From: a virus | Reading direction: 5' to 3' (one strand) | DNA: 20,150 bases | IMG/VR virus record: IMGVR_UViG_3300032073_000351 | Location: 1 to 20,150 of that record | Part shown: positions 8,277-15,250 of the stretch, piece by piece | Layout: each line of letters starts with the position of its first letter | Numbering within the stretch: the stretch's first letter is position 1 | Notes under the pieces: model-generated | What the model was told of the DNA's origin: nothing | Seen by the model: only the letters and a program-made list of their open reading frames with translations | The model's database searches: none | Position numbers and translations under genes: made by a program

Positions 8277-8306
8277 GTTATCAGCAATTAGTTATCAGTC
8301 TGATAA
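8277..8306. repeat. Short direct repeat plus inverted repeat at the end of the GIY-YIG gene
   Basis: GTTATCAG occurs at 8277-8284 and 8291-8298, a 14-bp period. The second copy also forms an inverted repeat, TTATCA-GTC-TGATAA (8292-8306), overlapping the stop codon of the minus-strand nuclease gene. No T run follows on the minus strand, so it is not a standard terminator; it may stabilise the 3' end or mark the edge of the G+C-rich island. Confidence 0.35.
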
Positions 8307-8711
8307 TGCTTCTTTCAGGATTTTTGAACCGCCTACTCTAACGTTAATAATTCCGTTATAATAGTCGTCAGTAAGTAGTACTTCTCGTTCGAATTGTTCT
8401 TTGGCTTCCAGGTAACTTGCAACGCCTCTACTAGGACAAAGATATAAAATTTCTCTTGTAAATTTGTCTTCTCCTAAAGTAATAACATCTTCTTTTAAAT
8501 AATCATTACTGCCCCAATATGTACGCCAATCTGATTCTTTGTAACCACGACGTTTATTCTTTTTGCCTTTTAAGGGAGGTTTAGTTGTTTTAAATTTTGC
8601 AAGTTTTTTACCTACGTATTTTTTATTATTTGTATTGTTTGTGATAATGTAAACAAATGCTTCACAGTCTTCAGGAAGTTGATCTAATTCTTTTTGTTTA
8701 TATAACCACAT
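8295..8711 (-). CDS. GIY-YIG nuclease-like protein
   Basis: This 138-residue protein has the marks of a GIY-YIG nuclease domain. VYIITNNTNNKKYVGKK (residues 20-36) corresponds to GIY...YIG in variant form (VYI, YVG). DWRTYWGSNDYL (61-72) supplies the conserved Arg and the Tyr-Trp-Gly-Ser turn seen in phage members. YLEAKEQFE (100-108) supplies the catalytic Glu at position 103, and YYNGIINV (117-124) the conserved Asn region. A basic insert, KPPLKGKKNKRRGYK, lies at about residues 45-58. There is no extra DNA-binding domain, unlike I-TevI. Its ATG overlaps the upstream stop by one base (TAATG), so it is translated with the tail genes. It may be a free-standing homing endonuclease, or a conserved phage protein with repair or host-DNA degradation duty. 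Confidence 0.75.
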   Translation of the reverse strand: MWLYKQKELDQLPEDCEAFVYIITNNTNNKKYVGKKLAKFKTTKPPLKGKKNKRRGYKESDWRTYWGSNDYLKEDVITLGEDKFTREILYLCPSRGVASYLEAKEQFEREVLLTDDYYNGIINVRVGGSKILKEALSD

Positions 8712-9007
8712 TATAAGTATTCATTTGTTTCAGAATCATCACCGTTTCTTGCTTTAGAAAAATTAGTTAAAACTTCTATAAATAATACTCTTTCTTCTGA
8801 TGATAAATTCCATGCTTCTGTATAAGAGATCGTGCCTTCACTATACACTACCATTTCCATAATGTTTTTATATAGTGCCGATCTGTCGTTTTTTAACTTC
8901 TCTAGGAACTGAATTATTTCATCAGGTTCGGCTGTCGCTAGGAAGCCGTGAAAAAATTTACAGGGTCTAATATAATTTTTGTTTCTGTAATTTTGTCTTC
9001 GCCGCAA
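8711..9007 (-). CDS. -1 frame extension of the gp26-like protein (probable frameshift product)
   Basis: The frame is open from 9007 to the stop at 8711 but has no ATG in its first 48 codons; the only possible initiator near its beginning is a TTG with no ribosome binding site. It overlaps the end of the gp26-like gene by 70 bases and is its -1 frame. In the overlap the gp26 frame reads A AAT TTT TTC, which contains two slippery heptamers. Slipping there would replace the last three gp26 residues by 79 new ones, starting HGFLATAEPDE and ending NGDDSETNEYL, to give a protein of about 359 residues. The new part is helical and mixed-charge with no catalytic motif. Frameshifted G/GT-type pairs are the usual form of phage tape-measure chaperones. 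The next gene starts on its stop codon (TAATG). Initiation at TTG remains an alternative. Confidence 0.7.
   Translation of the reverse strand: MRRRQNYRNKNYIRPCKFFHGFLATAEPDEIIQFLEKLKNDRSALYKNIMEMVVYSEGTISYTEAWNLSSEERVLFIEVLTNFSKARNGDDSETNEYL
8929..8959 (-). promoter_or_regulatory. Probable programmed -1 ribosomal frameshift site
   Basis: On the minus strand the gp26 codons read GTA AAT TTT TTC, giving two overlapping slippery heptamers in the right phase: A AAT TTT (8959-8953) and T TTT TTC (8956-8950). The zero-frame stop TAG is at 8940-8938, three codons on. A stem, CGGCT/AGCCG (8948-8944 with 8933-8929, 10-base loop), starts 4 bases after the first heptamer or 1 base after the second, and could stimulate slippage. 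Confidence 0.7.
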
Positions 9008-9789
9008 TCTTCACATGCAAATTTAACATCTTTTGAAACACCTTTTGTAGAAATTTTACTGCTTTCTTCTTCTATCTTAGTACCAATACTTGCTTCACAG
9101 TTTTCTAAAAACTCAACAATTTGTTCTCTATCAGTAACTTCTACAGGTTCATCACCGTCTATTATAATTCTTTCTATACTATCACAGATTAAATTAAAAT
9201 TTAATAAAGCCATTCTATTAAAATTTTCATTAAAGATTGATAATTTGTCCATGTCATCTGGTAAATCTGCTATTCCTTGTAAACTTCTTGTAGTTTGGAA
9301 ATTAACAAGACCTGCTTCTATTGTGCTTCTATATCTTACTGGACGTAAGTGTACAGACAATCCGTCCCACTTAATAGCATTCACTTCTTCAAGTGGATCT
9401 ATCTGATCTAAGGCTTCTTGTATGCTTGTAGAGCCTGTAAGTTCTTTCTCACAATATTGACATTTAGTAGATACTTCCATATCATCGCCATATGTAGCAG
9501 ATTGAATGCCCATTAAAAGAGCGTCTACATCTATATTTGTAAGTTCACGTGGCTCCAAAGCACTAGGTACACAACTTTTTATAACCTGTAATACTGCTTC
9601 TCCGTTTAATAATGCATCTGGATTTTTCATCATTATTTCATCCTTTGCAGTCATAGGAAAAATAGCAATTTCTTTGTTCTCTGGAAAGTCCAAATCTTTA
9701 TCTGTATTGAACAATCCCCCACTAGGCAATTTCATATATAATTTAGGTTGCCTAAAATGATTTGCTAATGGATTGGTCTTATTTGTCAT
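8938..9789 (-). CDS. 26: gp26-like baseplate hub / tape-measure chaperone protein with zinc ribbon
   Basis: This 283-residue protein resembles the T4 gp26-type baseplate family. The N-terminus contains LYMKLPSGG (residues 17-25), a hallmark opening, followed by the acidic FPMTAKDEIMMKNPDALLNG stretch (44-63) seen across these proteins. Two Cys pairs, CQYC (110-113) and CEDC (259-262), would form a zinc ribbon. T4 gp26 is 208 residues and acts in hub assembly. The gene is divergent from the probable tape measure gene, and its 3' end carries a -1 slippery site leading into a 79-residue extension, which suggests a tape-measure chaperone made in short and long forms. The ATG at 9789-9787 is preceded by AGGAG; the late promoter is at 9847-9854. 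Family assignment is by recognition and context, not alignment. Confidence 0.7.
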   Translation of the reverse strand: MTNKTNPLANHFRQPKLYMKLPSGGLFNTDKDLDFPENKEIAIFPMTAKDEIMMKNPDALLNGEAVLQVIKSCVPSALEPRELTNIDVDALLMGIQSATYGDDMEVSTKCQYCEKELTGSTSIQEALDQIDPLEEVNAIKWDGLSVHLRPVRYRSTIEAGLVNFQTTRSLQGIADLPDDMDKLSIFNENFNRMALLNFNLICDSIERIIIDGDEPVEVTDREQIVEFLENCEASIGTKIEEESSKISTKGVSKDVKFACEDCGEDKITETKIILDPVNFFTAS

Positions 9790-9814
9790 AATTAAAACTC
9801 CTGTTAATTCTTTT

Positions 9815-9822
9815 GATAAATA
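9815..9822 (+). promoter_or_regulatory. Late promoter for the tape measure gene (GATAAATA)
   Basis: GATAAATA reads rightward toward the gene at 9888; a start about 6 bp downstream (near 9829) leaves a leader of about 60 bases. It lies 24 bp to the left of the leftward late promoter (9847-9854), so the two face each other and their transcripts would overlap for about a dozen bases. Confidence 0.7.
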
Positions 9823-9846
9823 CTACTATGAGTTTATCTTTTGATA

Positions 9847-9854
9847 TATTTATC
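9847..9854 (-). promoter_or_regulatory. Late promoter for the gp26 unit (GATAAATA)
   Basis: On the minus strand the octamer GATAAATA lies 58-65 bp upstream of the gp26-like ATG. Transcription starting near 9841 would run across the oppositely directed late promoter at 9815-9822. Confidence 0.7.
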
Positions 9855-9887
9855 ATAGTTAAAATAGTACTTAATGGAATTTAGTAA

Positions 9888-12191
9888 ATGGATGCAATAA
9901 CATTAGACAACGGACAAACGGTAGTACCAGATTGGGCTAAAGAAAGTACCATGAAAAGAATGGCGACTGACATGTCTAAATTGTCTAAAACTATTCAAGA
10001 AGAGAATGTCAAACTTATAAAAGCAATAACAAGTGGAAAGGGAACTAATCAAACCGCCAATCAAGCATCAAATAATGCTAATAGCAAAGCTCAAGATGAA
10101 AATACTAAACAAGTAAAAAAAGCATCTATGGAATATAATAATGCTAGAGGATTATTTGTTGATATGGGTGCCGCCTTTGGTGGAGCAGTTCAGGGTATAG
10201 TCACAGGAATAGGTGCTGTATCAGGTGCTGTAGCGGCATTGGCCGGTGATGTAATGTTGAGATATACAGGTTCTTTGAATAGATTAACAGACGTTGGATT
10301 GAATCAAGCAGACGAATTTGTAAGAACTAATTTTGAATTAAGAACATTTGGATTAAGTTTAGCAGATGCCACTAACTTTACACTTACTACTGCAGGTGCT
10401 TTTCAGGCTTTAGGTGGCGAATCTGTTAATAAAATGTTAGATACATTTGATTCGATGACCGATGCTGGGTCTAGATTTGGTTTAAGATTAGAAGATAATA
10501 TAGAAATTTTCAGAGATGAAATGCGATTTGCTACAAGAATGGGTAACATAGGTGAATTAAATGCAAAACAACAACAAAAACTTTCTATACAGACAGCCGA
10601 ACTATTAGAAACACAGATTGCCTATTCAGGTGCTTTGGGAGAAAGTGTAGAAGTTATAAGAATGTTTGCAATTAACACTTTGGAAAATGCAACAGACTTT
10701 CAATCAAGGTTGCTTTTAACTAGCGAAGCCACAAGACAGGAAATGTTAAAGGGTGCTCAAGAGTTTGTTAGTGTTTTAAGAGCAACAGGCGGAGAACTAG
10801 GTGGAGAATTAGCCGCGGCGGCTATTGAAGCGGGCTCATTTGGTGCTATTGGTTTCAGTGAAGCGGCAAAAAGATTTATAACAGTATTGCCTACTTTAGC
10901 AGGTAGTTTTAATAATGTAATAAATGATTTTAATCGTGGTCTTATTGATGGTGAAGAAGCCGCATTAATGTTTACAGAGCAGTTAGGAAATTTATCTGAA
11001 GGTGAAAAACAAAGAATATTTGCAATAGCCAGAACAGGTGACCAACAGGCATTACAAATGTCTAAAGGTATTATGCAATTTGAAAAAGCCGCTAAGAAAA
11101 TATCAGATATGGGAGATAAATTTAAAGATGTATCTCCGGTAGAATTTCAAAGAATGGTCAACTTGCTTAGTGGTTCTGGTTCTCAACTTATAGAATCTAT
11201 AACAGCAGTCAAAGATAAGTTTATTATGAATTTTTTAATGGGTATAGATTACAATAAATTTAATAATTCTTTTGCATCACTTAGAGAGGCACTTATAAAT
11301 CTTGCAGAAACTTTCTTTGATATTGAAGGCGACACATCAGGCCTTGCTGAGATGTTTGCTGAAAAATTACCAGTAGCAATAGATTATATGACGGTAAAAA
11401 TTTCACAATTTAATACTGCTGTATCAAAGTTTTTAGACGAAAATGAAGGTGCCGGATATTTAGATACGTTTAAAGCCAAAATAATTCCAATTTTAGAAAA
11501 TATTGGTAAAATGTTAGAAATAGAATTTAAAGTTATGATTGCAGGATTAGTTGCAAGGATAATGCCTGGGTCAAATGAAGAAAAAGTTCAGGCCGCAAAA
11601 GATAATAAAAGAGAAGAGTTAGAATTAAGAAACAAGAGAAGAGAAGTCGAAAAATACAGTGAACAAGTGTTTGCAAAATCAAGTTTAGGCAAAAAACCAG
11701 ATCAAACTTCTTTTAATATCGATCATGGCGGGGGTTTTGATGACCCAAATCGTTTAGGTACTAGAAACTTCCATAAGCAATTCCAACAATTCTTTAATCC
11801 AAATTCTGAAGCCGAAAATATAATAGGTAAAAGAGGCGGAGCCGCAGGATTCTTAGGTGATGTTGATACGCCAGGAGTTGGTAATTTGAGATTTGTAAGT
11901 GATGCTAAACAAAATGTTGTCAGTTTGGGCGATACAAAAATGTCAAAAAGTGAACAAGAACAGTTAGATCGATTTATGGATGGTACAAGAACACAGGCAG
12001 AACGATTTGAAGTATTTCGAGCACAACAAACTGAACTTGGTTTAAATAGATCTCAACAAGCAGACTTTAAAAATACCTTTGATACAGATGGCGTAGCAGG
12101 ATTATCTAATGAAGAATTAAAATCATACTTTGAAACACTTATTCTTTTAACTAGAAAACAAACAAAAATTGTCGAAGAAGGCAACCAGTAA
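9888..12191 (+). CDS. Probable tape measure / tail length protein (gp29 position)
   Basis: This 767-residue protein is proposed to set tail length and sit inside the tail tube. Residues 20-90 are Gln/Asn/Lys-rich and helical. A long Gly/Ala/Val hydrophobic segment follows (residues 92-125, including AVQGIVTGIGAVSGAVAALAG), as in many tape measure proteins. The rest is mostly predicted helix with Phe-rich amphipathic repeats, then a Gly-rich linker at about 615-660 and a helical C-terminus (SYFETLILLTRKQTKIVEEG). T4 gp29 is 590 residues. The gp26-like gene with its frameshift extension lies immediately divergent, the classical partner of a tape measure gene, and gp20 follows. No clear Shine-Dalgarno sequence precedes the ATG at 9888. 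I infer the role from composition and context; another large structural protein cannot be excluded. Confidence 0.6.
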   Translation: MDAITLDNGQTVVPDWAKESTMKRMATDMSKLSKTIQEENVKLIKAITSGKGTNQTANQASNNANSKAQDENTKQVKKASMEYNNARGLFVDMGAAFGGAVQGIVTGIGAVSGAVAALAGDVMLRYTGSLNRLTDVGLNQADEFVRTNFELRTFGLSLADATNFTLTTAGAFQALGGESVNKMLDTFDSMTDAGSRFGLRLEDNIEIFRDEMRFATRMGNIGELNAKQQQKLSIQTAELLETQIAYSGALGESVEVIRMFAINTLENATDFQSRLLLTSEATRQEMLKGAQEFVSVLRATGGELGGELAAAAIEAGSFGAIGFSEAAKRFITVLPTLAGSFNNVINDFNRGLIDGEEAALMFTEQLGNLSEGEKQRIFAIARTGDQQALQMSKGIMQFEKAAKKISDMGDKFKDVSPVEFQRMVNLLSGSGSQLIESITAVKDKFIMNFLMGIDYNKFNNSFASLREALINLAETFFDIEGDTSGLAEMFAEKLPVAIDYMTVKISQFNTAVSKFLDENEGAGYLDTFKAKIIPILENIGKMLEIEFKVMIAGLVARIMPGSNEEKVQAAKDNKREELELRNKRREVEKYSEQVFAKSSLGKKPDQTSFNIDHGGGFDDPNRLGTRNFHKQFQQFFNPNSEAENIIGKRGGAAGFLGDVDTPGVGNLRFVSDAKQNVVSLGDTKMSKSEQEQLDRFMDGTRTQAERFEVFRAQQTELGLNRSQQADFKNTFDTDGVAGLSNEELKSYFETLILLTRKQTKIVEEGNQ

Positions 12192-12211
12192 CCAAAAAGT
12201 ATAATCAATAC

Positions 12212-12240
12212 TTGACAACTTCAGATAAATAGTGTAATAT
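12212..12240 (+). promoter_or_regulatory. Possible sigma70-type promoter overlapping the gp20 late promoter
   Basis: TTGACA (12212-12217) is followed after 17 bp by TAATAT (12235-12240), which matches four of six positions of the -10 consensus. The late octamer at 12224-12231 lies inside the spacer. The -35 box is perfect, the -10 box is weak, so early activity is uncertain. Confidence 0.4.
12224..12231 (+). promoter_or_regulatory. Late promoter for the head operon (GATAAATA)
   Basis: GATAAATA lies 28-35 bp before the gp20 ATG. No other late octamer was seen between gp20 and the terminator at 18183-18210, so this promoter may drive the whole six-gene head operon, about 6 kb. Confidence 0.8.
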
Positions 12241-12258
12241 AACTAAAAGGATTCATAT

Positions 12259-13986
12259 ATGAGTTGGAAAAAGTATTTTACATCAGTTGACAATAGTGGG
12301 TTACCACTAAATGTTACTGGGAACCAGTCTGAAACAGGACCTGGTGCGGCTTCCAGCAGATATGCAAGTTGGTTACCTGAAGTATATGCAGGGTCTCCCA
12401 ACAGATTAATGAGATATATGCAGTATGACCAAATGGATAATGATTTGGAAATAAATGCCGCATTAGACACAGTTGCAGAATTTGGAACACAAGAAGATGA
12501 TTACTCAGGACTTCCTTTTGAATTAAAATACAATCAAGAACCCACAGATACAGAAAGTGCTATTATAGGTAAAACTATAAAGCAATGGAGTAAATTAAAC
12601 GATTTACATAAAAGAGTATTTGGTATATTTAGAAGCACAATTAAATATGGTGATCAGTTCTTTATCAGAGACCCAGAAACATTTAAACTATATTGGTGTG
12701 ATCCAGCAAATGTAGAAAAGGTTATTGTAAACGAATCAGAAGGTAAGAAGATAGAAACTTACTTTATAAAAAATTTAGAACCCTTATTTGAAGAATTAAC
12801 TGCAACAAGTGTAGCAGGATTACATTCTAGACCCTACGGAAGTGGACAAGGTCTAACTGGTGTAATGGCAGGCGTAAACAGTACTGCTAATGCATACGGT
12901 ACAGGGGCAATAGACGGTGCAGATCAGGGAACTCCTGTTGATGCTAAACATGTTGTACATGTAAGTTTAACACAAGGTATGGACCATGCATGGCCTTTTG
13001 GTGTAAGTATTTTAGAACCAATATTTAAAGTGTTCAAGCAAAAAGAACTGTTAGAAGACTCTATTATAATATACAGGGTACACAGAGCACCTGAAAGAAG
13101 AGTGTTTATGATTGATGTTGGTAACATGCCACCTCATAAAGCAAGACAATATTTAGAACAAGTAAAGTATGAGGTACAACAAAAACGTGTACCTAATAAG
13201 AAAGCAGACGGCAGTGGTGTTGTAGACGCCGCTTATAACCCAATGAGTATGTTAGAAGATTACTTCTTTGCTCAAACGGCAGATGGTAGAGGCTCTAAAG
13301 TAGACACACTACCAGGCGGAGAAAACCTTGGGCAAATAGATGATTTAAGATATTTCAACAATAAACTATTACGTGGACTAAGAATACCTAGTTCTTACTT
13401 ACCTACAGGGCCTGATGATGGGTCAGCAGTATATAATGACGGTAAAGTAGGTGTTGCTTATATACAAGAATATAGGTTTGCAAAGTATGTAGAAAGGCTT
13501 CAAAGACAGATACAAGAAGACATGGATAGGGAATTTAAGAAGTTTTTAAAGCACCGTGGCATTGATATAGATAGTGCATTATTCAACATAGAGTTCAATA
13601 AACCGTTAAATTTTAGCACTTATAAAGACCTACAATTAGATACAGAACGTGCTAATTTATATAATGCAGTAGCGGCGGTTCCAACGTTATCTAATCAGTT
13701 TAAACTTAAAAAATACTTAGGATTAACAGAACAAGAAATTAAAGAAAACGAAGAGCTCTGGAGAGCAGAAAACGGTTATAAGAAGTATGATACACAAGAC
13801 GGTAAATCTGCAGAACTAAGAAACTTAGGTATAAGACCTAATGATCCAATGATGGTAGACCCTAATTTTGAAATCCCTCAGGGAGATATACCTCTTGAAG
13901 GTCCAGAAACTGGCGAAGAAGGCATAAATACTGATACAGGAGAACCTACACCACCAATAACACCAGGTGGTCCAGGTAGTTTATAA
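12259..13986 (+). CDS. 20: Portal vertex protein gp20
   Basis: The portal forms the dodecameric ring through which DNA enters the head and on which the head nucleates. This 575-residue protein (T4 gp20: 524) carries the most conserved gp20 stretch: HRAPERRVFMIDVGNMPPHK starting at residue 275, followed by NPMSMLEDYFFAQ, DTLPGGENLGQIDDLRYF (starting at residue 349) and LRIPSSYLP. These segments align by eye with T4 gp20 (RAPERRVFYIDTG, MSMTEDYW, EVDTLPGADNTG). The C-terminus is an acidic, Pro/Gly/Thr-rich tail (about residues 540-575). A short Gly/Ala-rich loop, AGVNSTANAYGTGAIDGADQ, sits at about 203-222. It opens the head operon and its stop overlaps the next ATG by one base. Confidence 0.95.
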   Translation: MSWKKYFTSVDNSGLPLNVTGNQSETGPGAASSRYASWLPEVYAGSPNRLMRYMQYDQMDNDLEINAALDTVAEFGTQEDDYSGLPFELKYNQEPTDTESAIIGKTIKQWSKLNDLHKRVFGIFRSTIKYGDQFFIRDPETFKLYWCDPANVEKVIVNESEGKKIETYFIKNLEPLFEELTATSVAGLHSRPYGSGQGLTGVMAGVNSTANAYGTGAIDGADQGTPVDAKHVVHVSLTQGMDHAWPFGVSILEPIFKVFKQKELLEDSIIIYRVHRAPERRVFMIDVGNMPPHKARQYLEQVKYEVQQKRVPNKKADGSGVVDAAYNPMSMLEDYFFAQTADGRGSKVDTLPGGENLGQIDDLRYFNNKLLRGLRIPSSYLPTGPDDGSAVYNDGKVGVAYIQEYRFAKYVERLQRQIQEDMDREFKKFLKHRGIDIDSALFNIEFNKPLNFSTYKDLQLDTERANLYNAVAAVPTLSNQFKLKKYLGLTEQEIKENEELWRAENGYKKYDTQDGKSAELRNLGIRPNDPMMVDPNFEIPQGDIPLEGPETGEEGINTDTGEPTPPITPGGPGSL

Positions 13987-14192
13987 TGAGATTAATAGAA
14001 TTTTACAATCCAGAACTTGACGAGTTTGTTAAAAGAAGTAAAGAGGACACAAGAAAGTCTAAACTTACTTTAGAAGAATTAGGCAAATTAAGAAAAGTAA
14101 GAGATCTTAAAAATAAAGAAAAAGACGAGCATGATAAATTTGTGCAAGTCATGTATGCGTCTCCTACACAAGATGCAGGTGGGTTAGTTTAA
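13986..14192 (+). CDS. Small basic protein between gp20 and the core genes (68 aa)
   Basis: This 68-residue protein starts on the gp20 stop codon (TAATG), so it is translationally coupled to the portal gene. It begins MRLIEFYNPELDEFVKR and continues with a basic helix, KLTLEELGKLRKVRDLKNKE, ending near FVQVMYASP. Proteins of this type, with an LRKLRDLK-like helix and a VMY motif, are usual directly after gene 20 in T4-like phages, but I know no proven function. Its place corresponds to T4 genes 67/68, which encode small prohead core proteins, yet it is basic rather than acidic, so it should not simply be called gp67. A small head-assembly component is the likely role. Confidence 0.7.
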   Translation: MRLIEFYNPELDEFVKRSKEDTRKSKLTLEELGKLRKVRDLKNKEKDEHDKFVQVMYASPTQDAGGLV

Positions 14193-14200
14193 ACTAGTTT
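14191..14200. repeat. Palindrome AAACTAGTTT after the 68-aa gene
   Basis: This 10-bp palindrome overlaps the stop codon region of the preceding gene and lies at the left end of a 190-bp non-coding gap (14193-14382). It is a shorter copy of the 16-bp palindrome at 3266-3281. The rest of the gap is AT-rich; I see no good late or sigma70 promoter and no gene in it, only weak hairpins such as GCGAA/TTCGC near 14245-14261. Confidence 0.3.
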
Positions 14201-14382
14201 TTAAGTATATTGTTAAAAACATTAAATATAAAGACATAAACAAGCGAATTACTCGTTTTCGCATCAAAAACATCATTTTCACACCGTTTTACATCAAATA
14301 AACATACATCTAATAAGTACTTAACAGGGTAGAGTGACTTTAATGTCATCTTATCAAAAAAAATTTAATCGGAGAGACCACA

Positions 14383-15219
14383 ATGTCAGAATCAAGAACA
14401 CAATTAGAAAACATTCTTGAACTTTTACTAGCCGAAGAAAACGATAAAGCGGAAGAAATGCTTCATGAGTATGTTGTTGCTAAAGCAAGAGCAGAATATG
14501 AAAAAGTTCTAGACGAAGACGTTTCCGAGGAAGAAGAAGTTGAAGAAGCAGTAGAATCAGAAGAAGAAGCAGTTGAAGAAGAAATGAAACCTAAGAAGTC
14601 TAAAAAGAAAGACGAGGACATGGACGAATCAGCAGAATCAGAAGAAGATGCAGTTGAAGAAGAAATTGAAGTTGATGAAGTAATTGATCAATCAAATGAC
14701 TTTGAATCAGACATATCAGCAGACGAAGAAGGAACTTTTAGTGAAGAGGACGAAGAAGAAATGGAACCAGAAATGGACATGGATTCAGAAGACGGCGACT
14801 TAGAAGACAAAGTTGATGATATAGAAGCAGAACTTGAAGATCTTAAAGCAGAATTTGAAAAATTATTAGCAGATGACGAAGAATCAGAAATGGAAGACGG
14901 CGAAGAAGCAGAAATGGATGCTATGCCTGATGAAATGGACATGGATTTAGAGTCAGTTGAATATGACTTAGACGAAGAAGTTGCAGAAGAAAGTGATGAA
15001 GTTGTTGAAGAAGCAACTAAATTACAAGACAAAGTTGCAGAACCTAAAGGCGGTGCAGATGACGGACCAGAAGGCAAGAAAATGCCTGCTCCTTCAAAGA
15101 TCGCAGATGGTAGTGTAAAAGCACCAGTCCTAAAAGACGGTGGCGAAGGCAACCACGGTGAGTCAGCAAAAGATCACACACCTACAGACAACATTAACGT
15201 TGACCATAAAAAGGCATAA
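14383..15219 (+). CDS. Highly acidic prohead core protein (gp67/gp68 position)
   Basis: This 278-residue protein is dominated by Glu and Asp from residue 45 to 210, with runs such as EEEEVEEAVESEEEAVEEE, then changes to a Pro/Gly/Lys-rich tail. Residues 1-42 form an ordinary helix (LENILELLLAEENDKAEEML) like the N-terminus of T4 gp67, the 80-residue acidic core protein cut to internal peptides by gp21. It lies directly before the protease gene, where T4 keeps 67 and 68. It is far longer than gp67. Two similar blocks, AVESEEEAVEEE and SAESEEDAVEEE, show internal duplication, and a coiled coil (DLEDKVDDIEAELEDLKAEF) sits in the middle. A GGAGA site lies 8 bases before the ATG. The role in the prohead core is inferred; low-complexity sequence makes exact homology hard to judge. 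Confidence 0.7.
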   Translation: MSESRTQLENILELLLAEENDKAEEMLHEYVVAKARAEYEKVLDEDVSEEEEVEEAVESEEEAVEEEMKPKKSKKKDEDMDESAESEEDAVEEEIEVDEVIDQSNDFESDISADEEGTFSEEDEEEMEPEMDMDSEDGDLEDKVDDIEAELEDLKAEFEKLLADDEESEMEDGEEAEMDAMPDEMDMDLESVEYDLDEEVAEESDEVVEEATKLQDKVAEPKGGADDGPEGKKMPAPSKIADGSVKAPVLKDGGEGNHGESAKDHTPTDNINVDHKKA

Positions 15220-15250
15220 GTCTTTTTATTAAACAGTAGGAGTTATATAA

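Larger units (their letters stand above)
7796..8294. other. Gene-free, G+C-rich, hairpin-rich island between convergent operons
   Basis: This 499-bp stretch between two convergent operons has no gene of normal size. Its centre is unlike the rest of the window: 34 of 60 bases are G or C at 8161-8220, against 18 of 60 at 5881-5940 in gp46. Inverted repeats include 7912-7918/7923-7929 (7 bp, tetraloop), 8033-8041/8055-8063 (9 bp), 8066-8073/8086-8093 (8 bp with one G-U), 8182-8186/8203-8207 (5 bp) and two long-range helices, 8133-8140/8219-8226 and 8155-8160/8215-8220, that enclose the 8182-8207 hairpin. The strand that matters, if it is an RNA, cannot be told. I found no T-arm, tmRNA, RNase P or group I core that fits. 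Alternatives are a structured noncoding RNA, a replication origin or packaging signal, or the remains of a foreign gene. Confidence 0.6.

Noticed and set aside
7796-8294. tRNA, tmRNA, RNase P RNA or group I intron in the G+C-rich island
   Set aside because: No T-arm, no GAGGAAAGTCC-type RNase P core, no tmRNA ends. A GGACTATACA/TGTATAGC pairing on the minus strand looks faintly like a group I P7, but no other core element fits and no split gene flanks it.
8777-8784. Exact T4 late consensus TATAAATA on the plus strand
   Set aside because: It lies inside the minus-strand gp26 extension and would only give antisense RNA. An AT-only octamer is expected several times by chance in this window.
14344-14421. 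25-codon open frame starting just before the acidic core gene
   Set aside because: No ribosome binding site, and it overlaps the well-signalled start at 14383.
14688-15152. 154-residue serine-rich open frame on the minus strand
   Set aside because: It is the antisense image of the Glu/Asp-rich core protein; GAA/GAT-rich codons read backwards give Ser-rich frames.
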